A stretch of DNA of 64,000 bases from Lachnoclostridium sp. An181 (GTDB lineage Bacteria; Bacillota; Clostridia; Lachnospirales; Lachnospiraceae): positions 1 through 64,000 of the forward strand of contig NZ_NFKJ01000010.1 of assembly GCF_002160325.1 (NCBI RefSeq), written 5' to 3'. A program made the translations under genes and the position numbers. Position 1 is the first letter of the stretch; each line of letters opens with the position of its first letter. The notes beneath the pieces are model-generated. The model was given only the letters and a program-made list of their open reading frames with translations. It made no database searches and had not been told where the DNA came from. Positions 45,278 to 53,399 of this stretch are shown here, piece after piece.

Positions 45278-46143
45278 TTTATATCCTCCACAATATTCAC
45301 CGCAAGAGGCAGGAAACAGAACAGCCCGTACACACAGTATGCCAAATGGGCCAGAGCCGTATGTTCATTCAGAACCAGGATCGGGTAATAATAAACAAAA
45401 ATCTTTTTAAAAATGAGAATGACGGCAAGGAAAATCCCTGCCGCTGCCATTCCCGCAAACATCATTTTATCTCTGGAGTCAAATCTGTAGACAGAAAATT
45501 GTGTACGTCCCCGAAGTCCATATCCTCTTGCCTTCATGGAATCCGCTGTCTCCACGGAATTTTCCAGCGCCCATGTGACCATGATCGAAAGAATCTTCAT
45601 CCCCTTTTTCAGCCTTGCAGGCAGTTTCCCGTTCGATACATCTCTCCCGATACATTTCTGCGCATCGGAAACTTTGTGGATCTGAGCTGAAAATTTTGGC
45701 ACAAACCGAAGGACCATTGCCAAAAGCAAGGACAGCGCCGGGATGAGCTTTCCAAAAAGATAGATAAATTTATCGGAAGTCATCACACATTGATAACAGG
45801 AACACCAGGCAAGCACGCTGACGATCATCACTCCTGCAGCCAGACCGTAAAGGATGGATTCCAGGGTGATTGGATTCCCGGATTTCAGATAGAAAAGCAG
45901 CGTCATCCCCTTGTGGTTGAAAAGCGGATTGACGATGGATGAGAGCAAAAAGATTGGCACGAAAAAACAGATCATTGTCCTCAGCGCTTTTTTCCCCTTT
46001 AAGTACACATAGTATGCAAATCCACTTGTCATGGAAATCCCCAAAAATACAGGGTGCATGACAAACATCGAAAGCCCCGCCACAAGTATAAAATATGTAA
46101 AATTGATCACTGGGTGGTAAGTGGAAAATGTGTCGTTCCTCAT
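45250..46143 (-). CDS. ECF transporter transmembrane component EcfT of the corrinoid operon
   Basis: A 297-residue membrane protein with about six helices, distinct from the riboflavin-operon EcfT. The coupling motif is ADSMKARGYGLRG near residue 205, and RFVPKFSAQI near 150 belongs to the same region as in other EcfT proteins. The start is the ATG at 46143, which shares one base with the stop of the DUF4430 lipoprotein gene (TGATG). Confidence 0.88.
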   Translation of the reverse strand: MRNDTFSTYHPVINFTYFILVAGLSMFVMHPVFLGISMTSGFAYYVYLKGKKALRTMICFFVPIFLLSSIVNPLFNHKGMTLLFYLKSGNPITLESILYGLAAGVMIVSVLAWCSCYQCVMTSDKFIYLFGKLIPALSLLLAMVLRFVPKFSAQIHKVSDAQKCIGRDVSNGKLPARLKKGMKILSIMVTWALENSVETADSMKARGYGLRGRTQFSVYRFDSRDKMMFAGMAAAGIFLAVILIFKKIFVYYYPILVLNEHTALAHLAYCVYGLFCFLPLAVNIVEDIKWHYLKSKI

Positions 46144-46913
46144 CAGTTTCTTCCTACGTCCCTTCCGCCATCGCAAGTATACTGCCACTCTACCACATCG
46201 CCGTCTTTTAATAGATATCTGCTGCACCCGTAATTCGGATACCAGCCATTGACTTTGTAGAGCCATCCGGAGTATCTTCCGGCGTCAAATTCATACAGAT
46301 TGTTGATTCCCTCAACATACGCACTGTTGTATTTTGGCGTGAAAGAGGATTCCATATGGATCCTCTTTTTCTGTGTCTCTCTTTTGAGCACATCAAACAC
46401 ACTCTCTCCTTCATAAAACTTCACTTTCTTTTTTGCATAGATGACACCGTCATCCGGCACCAGCATTTGCTTTTCCTGTGGGAGCGCATCCATATGATCC
46501 AAAAGTACGCTGCAGGAAATCGTAAGATAGCAGGTGTATTCCTTTTCCTTATTGATCTCCACTTCATCCGGCTCTACAGGATTTGGTTTCCCCTCCGGAA
46601 CAGACTCTGTCTGATACTGATCTTCCTTCGTGTCTGCGCCGTCACTGTAGGTGACATAAGGATTTTCTTCCCCAGTGCTTTTGGAGCCGTCCTTTTTGTC
46701 CTGATACTTGGAATAGTCAACCTCGTCTTGCCGGGCATCGGATACATCAAAATAGTCCTCTTCCTGATTTGCATCGGGTTCCTGTTTGGTGCTCTGCTCT
46801 TTTACATCTTCTGTTTTCTTTTGCACCCCGCCGTCCAGTTTCTGCGTCTGGCAGCCTCCAAGCACAAACAAAAACACCATACCTATCAGAATCATCTTCA
46901 TTATCTTTTTCAT
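46143..46913 (-). CDS. Lipoprotein with C-terminal DUF4430 domain
   Basis: A 256-residue lipoprotein: lipobox VLGGC (Cys near 21), a long acidic, unstructured linker rich in Asp, Glu and Gln (about 25-130), then a DUF4430 domain (about 135-250) with VFDVLKRE, YVEGINNLYEFDAG, YSGWLYKVNGWYPNYGCSRY and DGDVVEWQYTC. DUF4430 is the fold of the C-terminal beta-domain of intrinsic factor and transcobalamin, which covers the bound corrinoid. Tethered near the membrane between the surface barrels and the ECF importer, it could form the second half of a corrinoid-binding sandwich or hand the ligand over. ATG overlaps the preceding stop as ATGA. Confidence 0.82.
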   Translation of the reverse strand: MKKIMKMILIGMVFLFVLGGCQTQKLDGGVQKKTEDVKEQSTKQEPDANQEEDYFDVSDARQDEVDYSKYQDKKDGSKSTGEENPYVTYSDGADTKEDQYQTESVPEGKPNPVEPDEVEINKEKEYTCYLTISCSVLLDHMDALPQEKQMLVPDDGVIYAKKKVKFYEGESVFDVLKRETQKKRIHMESSFTPKYNSAYVEGINNLYEFDAGRYSGWLYKVNGWYPNYGCSRYLLKDGDVVEWQYTCDGGRDVGRN

Positions 46914-49594
46914 GATCTATTCCGCCTCTTTCCAAATACAAACAGCAAAATTCCGCCAAGAATACCAATGCCGGCCGCGCCCGATACGATTCCCCATGCA
47001 TATGGGTTTTCCTTATCACTTTTTAAATTCGGAACCACAGATGCCTTCTCTATCGTTTCCGTCCCGGATATCTCGTTTTGCTGTTCTTTTAGGGAACCTG
47101 TCTTTGACCGTTTCGCAATAAAATAGTCTCCGCCTTTTGCGATAATAAATTTCGTCTTCTTGTCTTTTATTTCCACTTTCTGGATATATTCTGCCTGCAT
47201 CTTTTCGTCGTCATAATAAAACAACAGATACTCTCCATCTTCTTTGTCCACTTGGACCTCCACAAGCGTTTCTCCTGGAAACTCTCCTTCCTGTTCAAAC
47301 TGCAAAAGGACAAAGTCTTCCGTCAGTTTTGCAACTTCCTCCTTGTGTTCACTGTCAAAAGAAAGGCCTGTTTGAAAATCTTTTGGAGTCTTGATATCCG
47401 CGCCATGAAACGTAAAGCTGTATTCTTTTCCGTCCTCCATTTTGCAGACAGCCTTATAATTTTCGTCTTTCCCTTTTATCTTGTCGAACTCTTCTTTTTT
47501 TATGACATTCCCTGTCACTGTCAGTTCTTTCGTTTTTCCCTCTTTGTCCGCATCAAAAGAGTGGATGCGCTGTACCTGCACTGGTGCCTTTGGCTGTTCT
47601 TTTTTTGTTTCTCCCATTTGGTATACCGCAAAAGACGGGTTGGCAGATGCCTCTACACTTTCCCTTGGTACAAGCTGGAAGTCTCCTCCGGCTTTAGTGG
47701 AAAAACGTACGATTCCTCCCTTTATCTCCACCATTTCCATCGCTTTCATGACATTGGTATCCAAATTTCTCCGGTACACATAATACGTCCCATCCAAAAG
47801 GTCCGTATGAATGGCAAGTGTGACCTCTGACGGAAGTGCACCTTCCTGATCCATGGAAAAGGCAAACTTGGCTCCTTCCATCATCACTGCGACTTTATTC
47901 CCGGATGTGATACCAGCTTTCATATCCGCCTTATTTTCCACTTTCTTTCCATGGATCGAGATTGTGTAGGAATATTCCCCTTCGATCACGCCGTGATACC
48001 AAAATGTATCGCCGGTTGTGGCAATGTTTTCAAAAACTTCCTTTGGGAGCATTCCTTTTTGAATACTTCCGATGATCGACACTGCCCGGAAAAGATCTTG
48101 TCTGTATGTCACATATTTTCTGTCTTTGTCGTCCAGACTATCATACCTCTTTTTCAGGCTTTCTATCATGACCTTTTCTGTCAGGTCGATCTTTAGCGGA
48201 TCGATCCTGCTCCAAATATCTTCGTCCAGTTTTTTTATTGTCCGCTCCAGATCCTCTGTCTGTTTTTTGAAATCTTCTAATTTTTTTCTTATATCTTCCG
48301 GGTTCTTGAGCGAGCTCTGACGCTTTAGTTCCCTTAACAAAAATTCGATTTCCTCTTTGTCATCCATGTGAACTTGGGACGGCAGTGCAGCTACCCTTCT
48401 TAAAAATTCTTCTTCTGTGATGGCAGGCTTCTGCGTCCTCTCTACATCGCTCATATCATACAGCCAATTCTCTCCTGTGATAAAACGGTAATAGGCAGTG
48501 AGCGCGCACATCCCCTGCTCCGTGGCCATCGCATCTGCTCCTTCGGAGTGCACATGCTCAAACGCACCTTCTCCAAGATAATAGCTCATCATTCCATCCA
48601 GCACTGTATGGCCATTTTTGACAAACCTGCCATCTTCCACGGAAATGCCAAGCGCCGTCATGGCGATGAGTACCTGTGCATCGCTCTCAATGCTGCCATA
48701 ACTGCCGTCTTCGTTTTGCATGGCAGACAATTGAAGGAGAACCTGGTCTACTGTTTCCACGACTTCCGGGTGTTCACCGTCATAATAATTTGCCAGAGCC
48801 TGCAGTGCCATTCCTGTCATGTCAGCCTCGGCCCCGCTGCTCTCCCAAAGTCCATGTTCATTTCTTCCATCCAGAATAGCTCTGATCAGATTTTCTCTTG
48901 TGGACTGTGTATAGCTCTTCTTTTCGCTTTCATCCAACTTTGGAATTTCATAATCCCCGCAGTCCAGAGCGATCAGCGCCCAGATTGGCCCATTTACGCC
49001 CTGGAAACACACCTTTTCCAGCCTTGCAAGCCAAGATAGAAGATCATAGCCGGATGCATCGCGTACATCTTCCCCAAGGGCTGTGAGAGCCAAGACAACT
49101 CTGGAGTATTCCGTATATTTATTTGTGGACAATACGCCGTGTTTTTCTTCAATATAATCGTACAGATTGTTCAAATATTTCTGTTTGAATGTCTCTGTAA
49201 TGGTGCCGTACCTTGTCAGGCCCAAAACGGCCCATTCCCCTCCTGTGGAAGAGCATACCGGATTCTCCACAGTGGAGAGGATATAGGCGGATATCTGATC
49301 CAGATACTCTTTTGCCATGGCAGCGCTCATGGCCTGCCTTTCCCCGTATTTTCCCAAGGACTCCTCCCCTTCCTCTATGGAAGGTTCCCTCGTGCCTGTC
49401 ACGGTTTCCAAGTCAGAAAGATCACTGGTCCCTGTTACACCTTCTGCACTTGGAATGTCTTTTGTCCCTGTAATGACCTGACTGTTGGCAGACTCATCCT
49501 TGGCACTGACAGATAACACTGAAAATAGATTTCCTGCTGCGAGCAGCACTCCCAATGTCAGGGCTGCTGCTCTTTGATTTCTTTTTTTCATCAT
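46910..49594 (-). CDS. Membrane-anchored alpha/alpha-barrel (prenyltransferase/transcobalamin-like) protein
   Basis: An 894-residue exported protein: signal peptide (about 1-32), a short segment in which VTGT-like motifs recur three times, an alpha/alpha-barrel of repeated helical pairs (about 90-380) with NGPIWALIALD, ADMTGMALQALA, DGSYGS and ADAMATEQGMCALTAYYR, a coiled-coil (about 420-480), beta-rich domains (about 520-840) and a C-terminal membrane helix with KRRNRS. The helical repeats match prenyltransferase/squalene-oxidase-type units, the same fold as the alpha-domain of intrinsic factor. No prenyltransferase zinc ligands are expected in such a context. GGGGG precedes two ATGs; the second is better spaced. 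Second gene of the cobalamin operon. Confidence 0.78.
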   Translation of the reverse strand: MMKKRNQRAAALTLGVLLAAGNLFSVLSVSAKDESANSQVITGTKDIPSAEGVTGTSDLSDLETVTGTREPSIEEGEESLGKYGERQAMSAAMAKEYLDQISAYILSTVENPVCSSTGGEWAVLGLTRYGTITETFKQKYLNNLYDYIEEKHGVLSTNKYTEYSRVVLALTALGEDVRDASGYDLLSWLARLEKVCFQGVNGPIWALIALDCGDYEIPKLDESEKKSYTQSTRENLIRAILDGRNEHGLWESSGAEADMTGMALQALANYYDGEHPEVVETVDQVLLQLSAMQNEDGSYGSIESDAQVLIAMTALGISVEDGRFVKNGHTVLDGMMSYYLGEGAFEHVHSEGADAMATEQGMCALTAYYRFITGENWLYDMSDVERTQKPAITEEEFLRRVAALPSQVHMDDKEEIEFLLRELKRQSSLKNPEDIRKKLEDFKKQTEDLERTIKKLDEDIWSRIDPLKIDLTEKVMIESLKKRYDSLDDKDRKYVTYRQDLFRAVSIIGSIQKGMLPKEVFENIATTGDTFWYHGVIEGEYSYTISIHGKKVENKADMKAGITSGNKVAVMMEGAKFAFSMDQEGALPSEVTLAIHTDLLDGTYYVYRRNLDTNVMKAMEMVEIKGGIVRFSTKAGGDFQLVPRESVEASANPSFAVYQMGETKKEQPKAPVQVQRIHSFDADKEGKTKELTVTGNVIKKEEFDKIKGKDENYKAVCKMEDGKEYSFTFHGADIKTPKDFQTGLSFDSEHKEEVAKLTEDFVLLQFEQEGEFPGETLVEVQVDKEDGEYLLFYYDDEKMQAEYIQKVEIKDKKTKFIIAKGGDYFIAKRSKTGSLKEQQNEISGTETIEKASVVPNLKSDKENPYAWGIVSGAAGIGILGGILLFVFGKRRNRS

Positions 49595-49617
49595 TTCCCC
49601 CTACAATCAAAAAAGAT

Positions 49618-52398
49618 TTACAGCGCTTTTCTTCTTTTTGACAACACCGTCAAAAGCGCGGCTCCTGCCATCAAAATAAACAACATCGCCTGACTTTCAT
49701 CCCCGGTTTTTATGGATGACATTGTTTTGTTTTTTGTCTGTGTCTGTTTGGTCACACTTGCATCGCCCTTTGTAACAGGAGTTCTCTCATCCGTTCCTGA
49801 AGGCTGTTTTATCGTCTGTGCATCCACGACAACCGCGAAACTTCCCAGTTTATCTGTTGTCACACTAAGAATGCCGTTCTCTACTTTTCCGTAGAGCTTT
49901 TCTACCTTTCCATCCGCCCATCGAAGTACCTCAAGCTCCATTCCGTTATACTTTTCATCCACCTGAAACGTCAGTGTTACAGGCGCTGTAAGCGTTACCT
50001 CTTTTCCATGATCCAGCAATTGATATTCATAAAGACTTACCAACGCCTGTGTAGAAGGGATTTCCCTCTGCATTGCTTTTACCGCCGCATCCGTCACTTT
50101 CAAAGGAGAAACCTGAAGGTCCATCCCTTCCCTGATGTCCTCTCCTTTGATGGATGCACCGTACTCTTTATTGACGACTGTTTTGTTTCCTTCTTCCTTC
50201 CACTGCACATCCGTTTTCAATTTGTCCATTTGTGTCTTGGCATTTTCTACAATGCTGTTTATTTCTTCTTCCGATACTGCACCTGCAATCTTTTTGGATG
50301 CATCTTCAATGATCACTTTTAACTGTTCTTTTTCTGCCTGTCTGTAATCATCTGCATGTTTGTAATCATTGATTTCTTTTAATGCTGTATCTTTCGCATT
50401 TTCAAGCGCTGTATTCTTCACCTGGATCTTGCAGGATGCGAAAAATGCTCCATCTTCTGTTGTCACAGTGATCACAGTCTCCCCTGCAATTCTTCCTGCG
50501 CTTACAAATCCGTTTGCATCCACAGTGGCAACGTTTTCATTGCTGCTCGTCCAGATGAGATTTTTGTTCGTTGCATTTTCCGGGAAAATGGATGCATTCA
50601 GCTTAAGACTTTCTCCCACTTCCACAACCGCGCTGTCTTTGTCGAGTACAACTCCTGTTACATCCACTTTCAAAGGGGGAATGATCTTTACGCCACAGTT
50701 ATAGATATTGTAAGGTTTTCCTGTCTCTTTCATATTCACATAAGAGATCAAGGCCATGTAGCCCTGTTCCGTGGCCATGGCATTTTCCGAACTATTGGAC
50801 AACATCCATTTGAATCCGTCCTGTGTATCCACCACAAAGGTCAAAAGGCTGTCCATTGCGCTCACACCGTCTTTGATCAACCTTGGATCCTCATGGGAAT
50901 CAATGCCAAGTGCATGGAACGCTGCCATCACAATCGCAAGACTGTTAGAATTTGCACTTCTTCCACCAAATGTTCCGTTTTCCTGATATGCATTTGCCAA
51001 TACAGATACCGCTTGATCGACTGCTGCTTTGACAGCCTGATAGGTTTCCTGTTCGATTCCGGCTTCCTCTGCGCTGGATGCAGTATAGTACGGAGCCAGT
51101 GCATGCAGAGCCATCCCCGTCATATCCGGGTCATATTTTGATCCGTAGAACGCCCATCCTCCGTCTTCTTTGCGCTTGTCAAGGATCAGACGGATAAGAC
51201 CGTCCCTTGTGTTGATTTCCTGTTCCTTTGGAATCTCATATGCCCCGCTGTCATAAGCATTCAGCGCAAAAATCAGGGAATTGACCGCAATGCTCTGTGT
51301 TTCTTCATTGTAAACAGAGTTGAACACCTGAGCCATTTTTTCTATAGCATCAAATGTATGATCCCCGTCCGGTACAGCCCTTGCATTCACCCCAAGAGCG
51401 CTGACTGCCATAATATATTTTTCTATATCCGTGGCAAGCGGGGAATCTTGTTTAAAAATTCCAAGCGCTGACTGCAAAAATTCTTCTTTTGACGTCAGGG
51501 CATCTCTGTTGTTGTCTCCGCACGCATCAATGATTCCCCATGGACTCAATGTTCCCACATACTTTTGTGCGATCTTGGACTTTACTGTCTGGATCAGTTC
51601 TTCTGTATCCGGTTTTGCCGCGTCCTCAAGCGCCTTTTTTAAAGTTTCGGCAGCCTTCTGTGTCACGTTTGAATCATTTTCTGTGTTGGAAATCACTTCC
51701 ACTGCTTTCTCATAAGCTGCCATGACCTGTTGATTTGCGCTTAAAACTTCCCAATTATCTTTTGTCTGCGCGATCAGGGCTGTCAGTTCATCCCTGTCCA
51801 CAACCGGCAGATATTCCCCATATCCCCCATTGTCGATACCTAAGTCAGCGCCAAAACCATATGCGGAAAACTGCAGTCTGAGAACACTTCCGTCCGTCAG
51901 CCCATTTTGTGGAGTCAGATCGCTAAGCCCATATCCTGCCCTTACATTGTCAATCGTGTACAGCCATCCGGACGCGAATGTGTAGTCAAACTCTCCCAGA
52001 TTGTCTGACTCTCTTGGATTGTCCGGTGTCACCCCATCGTCTTCCATTACTTTTTTTATGGTGTTATTGAATATGGCAGTTCTGTCCCCGTTTGTATCTT
52101 TGATGGAACTTAAATAGAATCCGCTCTCAATCTTTCCGGTATAACTTGCCTCTAATCCGTTCGCCTCCAACACCTGCATGAGCAGTCCTGCTCCGTTGGT
52201 ATCCTCATAAAACGGCACGATCATGGGCTCTGCCATATATCCCTGTCCGATTGAAAATTTTTCCACACTGACCACCACATGGCCAAGCGGTGTTTTTTCT
52301 GCATTTGCATTGACAGTCACTGTCATCACACCGATCACCATGACAAACATCAGCAGGAATACGCTCATTTGTCTTAACATTTTTTTTGCTGCTCTCAT
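49618..52398 (-). CDS. Wall-anchored DUF4430-like plus alpha/alpha-barrel protein, intrinsic-factor-like
   Basis: A 926-residue surface protein, first gene behind the cobalamin riboswitch. Order seen: signal peptide (about 1-35), a DUF4430-like domain (about 45-190; FYLSSIKDTNGDR, ASGWLYTIDNVRAGYGLSD, DGSVLRLQFSAYG), a FIVAR-like helical hairpin (about 200-255), an alpha/alpha-barrel (about 270-600; YIMAVSALGVNARAV, VNSLIFALNAYDSG, PDMTGMALHALAPYY, ENAMATEQGYMALI), a Big_2 domain (about 625-700), a second FIVAR hairpin, a beta domain (about 770-870), a Thr/Lys stalk, SIKTGD, a membrane stretch and SKRRKAL. Mammalian intrinsic factor carries the same two binding folds in the reverse order. AGAGGAG fixes the start at MRAAKK. 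Likely role: capture of cobalamin or other corrinoids at the wall. Confidence 0.8.
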   Translation of the reverse strand: MRAAKKMLRQMSVFLLMFVMVIGVMTVTVNANAEKTPLGHVVVSVEKFSIGQGYMAEPMIVPFYEDTNGAGLLMQVLEANGLEASYTGKIESGFYLSSIKDTNGDRTAIFNNTIKKVMEDDGVTPDNPRESDNLGEFDYTFASGWLYTIDNVRAGYGLSDLTPQNGLTDGSVLRLQFSAYGFGADLGIDNGGYGEYLPVVDRDELTALIAQTKDNWEVLSANQQVMAAYEKAVEVISNTENDSNVTQKAAETLKKALEDAAKPDTEELIQTVKSKIAQKYVGTLSPWGIIDACGDNNRDALTSKEEFLQSALGIFKQDSPLATDIEKYIMAVSALGVNARAVPDGDHTFDAIEKMAQVFNSVYNEETQSIAVNSLIFALNAYDSGAYEIPKEQEINTRDGLIRLILDKRKEDGGWAFYGSKYDPDMTGMALHALAPYYTASSAEEAGIEQETYQAVKAAVDQAVSVLANAYQENGTFGGRSANSNSLAIVMAAFHALGIDSHEDPRLIKDGVSAMDSLLTFVVDTQDGFKWMLSNSSENAMATEQGYMALISYVNMKETGKPYNIYNCGVKIIPPLKVDVTGVVLDKDSAVVEVGESLKLNASIFPENATNKNLIWTSSNENVATVDANGFVSAGRIAGETVITVTTEDGAFFASCKIQVKNTALENAKDTALKEINDYKHADDYRQAEKEQLKVIIEDASKKIAGAVSEEEINSIVENAKTQMDKLKTDVQWKEEGNKTVVNKEYGASIKGEDIREGMDLQVSPLKVTDAAVKAMQREIPSTQALVSLYEYQLLDHGKEVTLTAPVTLTFQVDEKYNGMELEVLRWADGKVEKLYGKVENGILSVTTDKLGSFAVVVDAQTIKQPSGTDERTPVTKGDASVTKQTQTKNKTMSSIKTGDESQAMLFILMAGAALLTVLSKRRKAL

Positions 52399-52540
52399 AG
52401 TCTCCTCTTTTCCTTTCTTTTTCTTTCGCCATCTTCCGGCATTGATCTGCATCTCTTATAACAGTTTTTTCCTGTCATAACCGAAAAAAAGGTACAAAAA
52501 ATAGACATCCGCTTTATGCCTCCGGATACTCTTTTTTGTG

Positions 52541-52690
52541 CGTCCCAGATACTTGTGTCCTGACTCAAGTGCAAACCTACTCGCCGCCCTTCCCGGGATC
52601 TTCCCAGTGGTTTTACGGCTTTCGTCCTCATTACAGTAGGGATAAAGCTGTGCCGGGATCTAACCGGACTTCCTGTATGCAGATGCATAC
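52541..52690 (-). promoter_or_regulatory. Cobalamin riboswitch
   Basis: On the minus strand: GGTTAGATCCCGG, CCCTACTGTAATGAGGA, AACCACTGGGAAGATCCC, GGGAAGGGCGGCGAGTAGG and the B12-box-like GAGTCAGGACAC, in the order and spacing of the family. It heads the six-gene operon of surface proteins and ECF importer. The leader after it (52399-52540) holds a short ATCCG/CGGAT stem followed by TATTTTTTG that may be the terminator. Confidence 0.92.
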
Positions 52691-52737
52691 GTTTGTATCT
52701 GTACAGCTATTGATTTTTCGTTTTCATATGCGCTATC

Positions 52738-52766
52738 AGTCTACCTGTTCTTCCTTTATTTGTCAA
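52738..52766 (-). promoter_or_regulatory. sigma-A promoter of the cobalamin-riboswitch operon
   Basis: Minus-strand TTGACA (52761-52766) and TAGACT (52738-52743), spacer 17 bp, about 45 bases upstream of the aptamer. Confidence 0.75.
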
Positions 52767-52805
52767 TGTTTTTTCACTGCGGTCAACCTTGCGAAAGGAT
52801 ATGAT

Positions 52806-52834
52806 TTGACACACCTCTTTTCCGCGCCTATAAT
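52806..52834 (+). promoter_or_regulatory. consensus sigma-A promoter of the PPC/DUF296 gene
   Basis: TTGACA (52806-52811), 17 bp, TATAAT (52829-52834): a perfect consensus, 43 bases before the start codon. Confidence 0.85.
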
Positions 52835-52876
52835 ATAGCCAGAATACTTATACAACCTGGGATTGGAGTAATAAAT

Positions 52877-53296
52877 ATGGAATACAGAAAATTCAAAGAC
52901 ACCATCATCGCCAGAATCGACAAAGGCGAAGAAATTTTAGATTCATTAAAAGAAATCGCCCTCAAAGAGAAGATAAGACTCGCCGATATCAGCGCCCTTG
53001 GCGCAGTAAGAGAATTCACGGTCGGTGTATTTAAAACCGAGGAAAAACAGTACCACGCCAATGAATTCTTTGGTGATTTTGAGATTGTCTCCCTGACCGG
53101 AACCATCACGTCCATGAACGGCGAATTCTATTCCCATGTGCACATGAGCGCTGGAAATGAAAAGGGGGAAGTGTTCGGAGGCCATTTAAACCGGGCAGTT
53201 GTAAGCGCCACCTGCGAAATGGTGATTCGCATCATTGACGGGGAAGTAGACCGATGTTTTGATGAACATGTTGGACTTAATCTATTGAAATTTTAA
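52877..53296 (+). CDS. PPC (DUF296) domain protein
   Basis: A 139-residue single-domain protein of the PPC/DUF296 family. LADISALGAVREFTVGVF and FYSHVHMSAGNEKGEVFGGH (His pair) are characteristic; the latter resembles a metal site. Plant relatives bind AT-rich DNA through an AT-hook, absent here; bacterial members are small trimers of unknown function. GGAG lies nine bases upstream. It has a consensus promoter and is therefore probably well expressed. Confidence 0.85.
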   Translation: MEYRKFKDTIIARIDKGEEILDSLKEIALKEKIRLADISALGAVREFTVGVFKTEEKQYHANEFFGDFEIVSLTGTITSMNGEFYSHVHMSAGNEKGEVFGGHLNRAVVSATCEMVIRIIDGEVDRCFDEHVGLNLLKF

Positions 53297-53343
53297 CACG
53301 TAAAAACCAGCTGTATTATAGGTCTTTTTCCACATATAAAATC

Positions 53344-53387
53344 AAAAGATGATGGGAAATCCACAAAAATTTCCACATCATCTTTTT
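53344..53387. terminator. bidirectional terminator
   Basis: AAAAGATGATGGGAAAT (53344-53360) pairs with ATTTCCACATCATCTTTT (about 53369-53386), followed by T on plus and preceded by A on the other side. It separates the convergent PPC gene and ligase gene. Confidence 0.85.
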
Positions 53388-53399
53388 ACCTTCTCATAG

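Noticed and set aside
46910-52398. annotation of the barrel proteins as squalene cyclases or prenyltransferases
   Set aside because: No DxDD cyclase motif or prenyltransferase zinc-site pattern was seen, they are secreted and anchored, and the cobalamin riboswitch and DUF4430 point to the binding-protein use of this fold.
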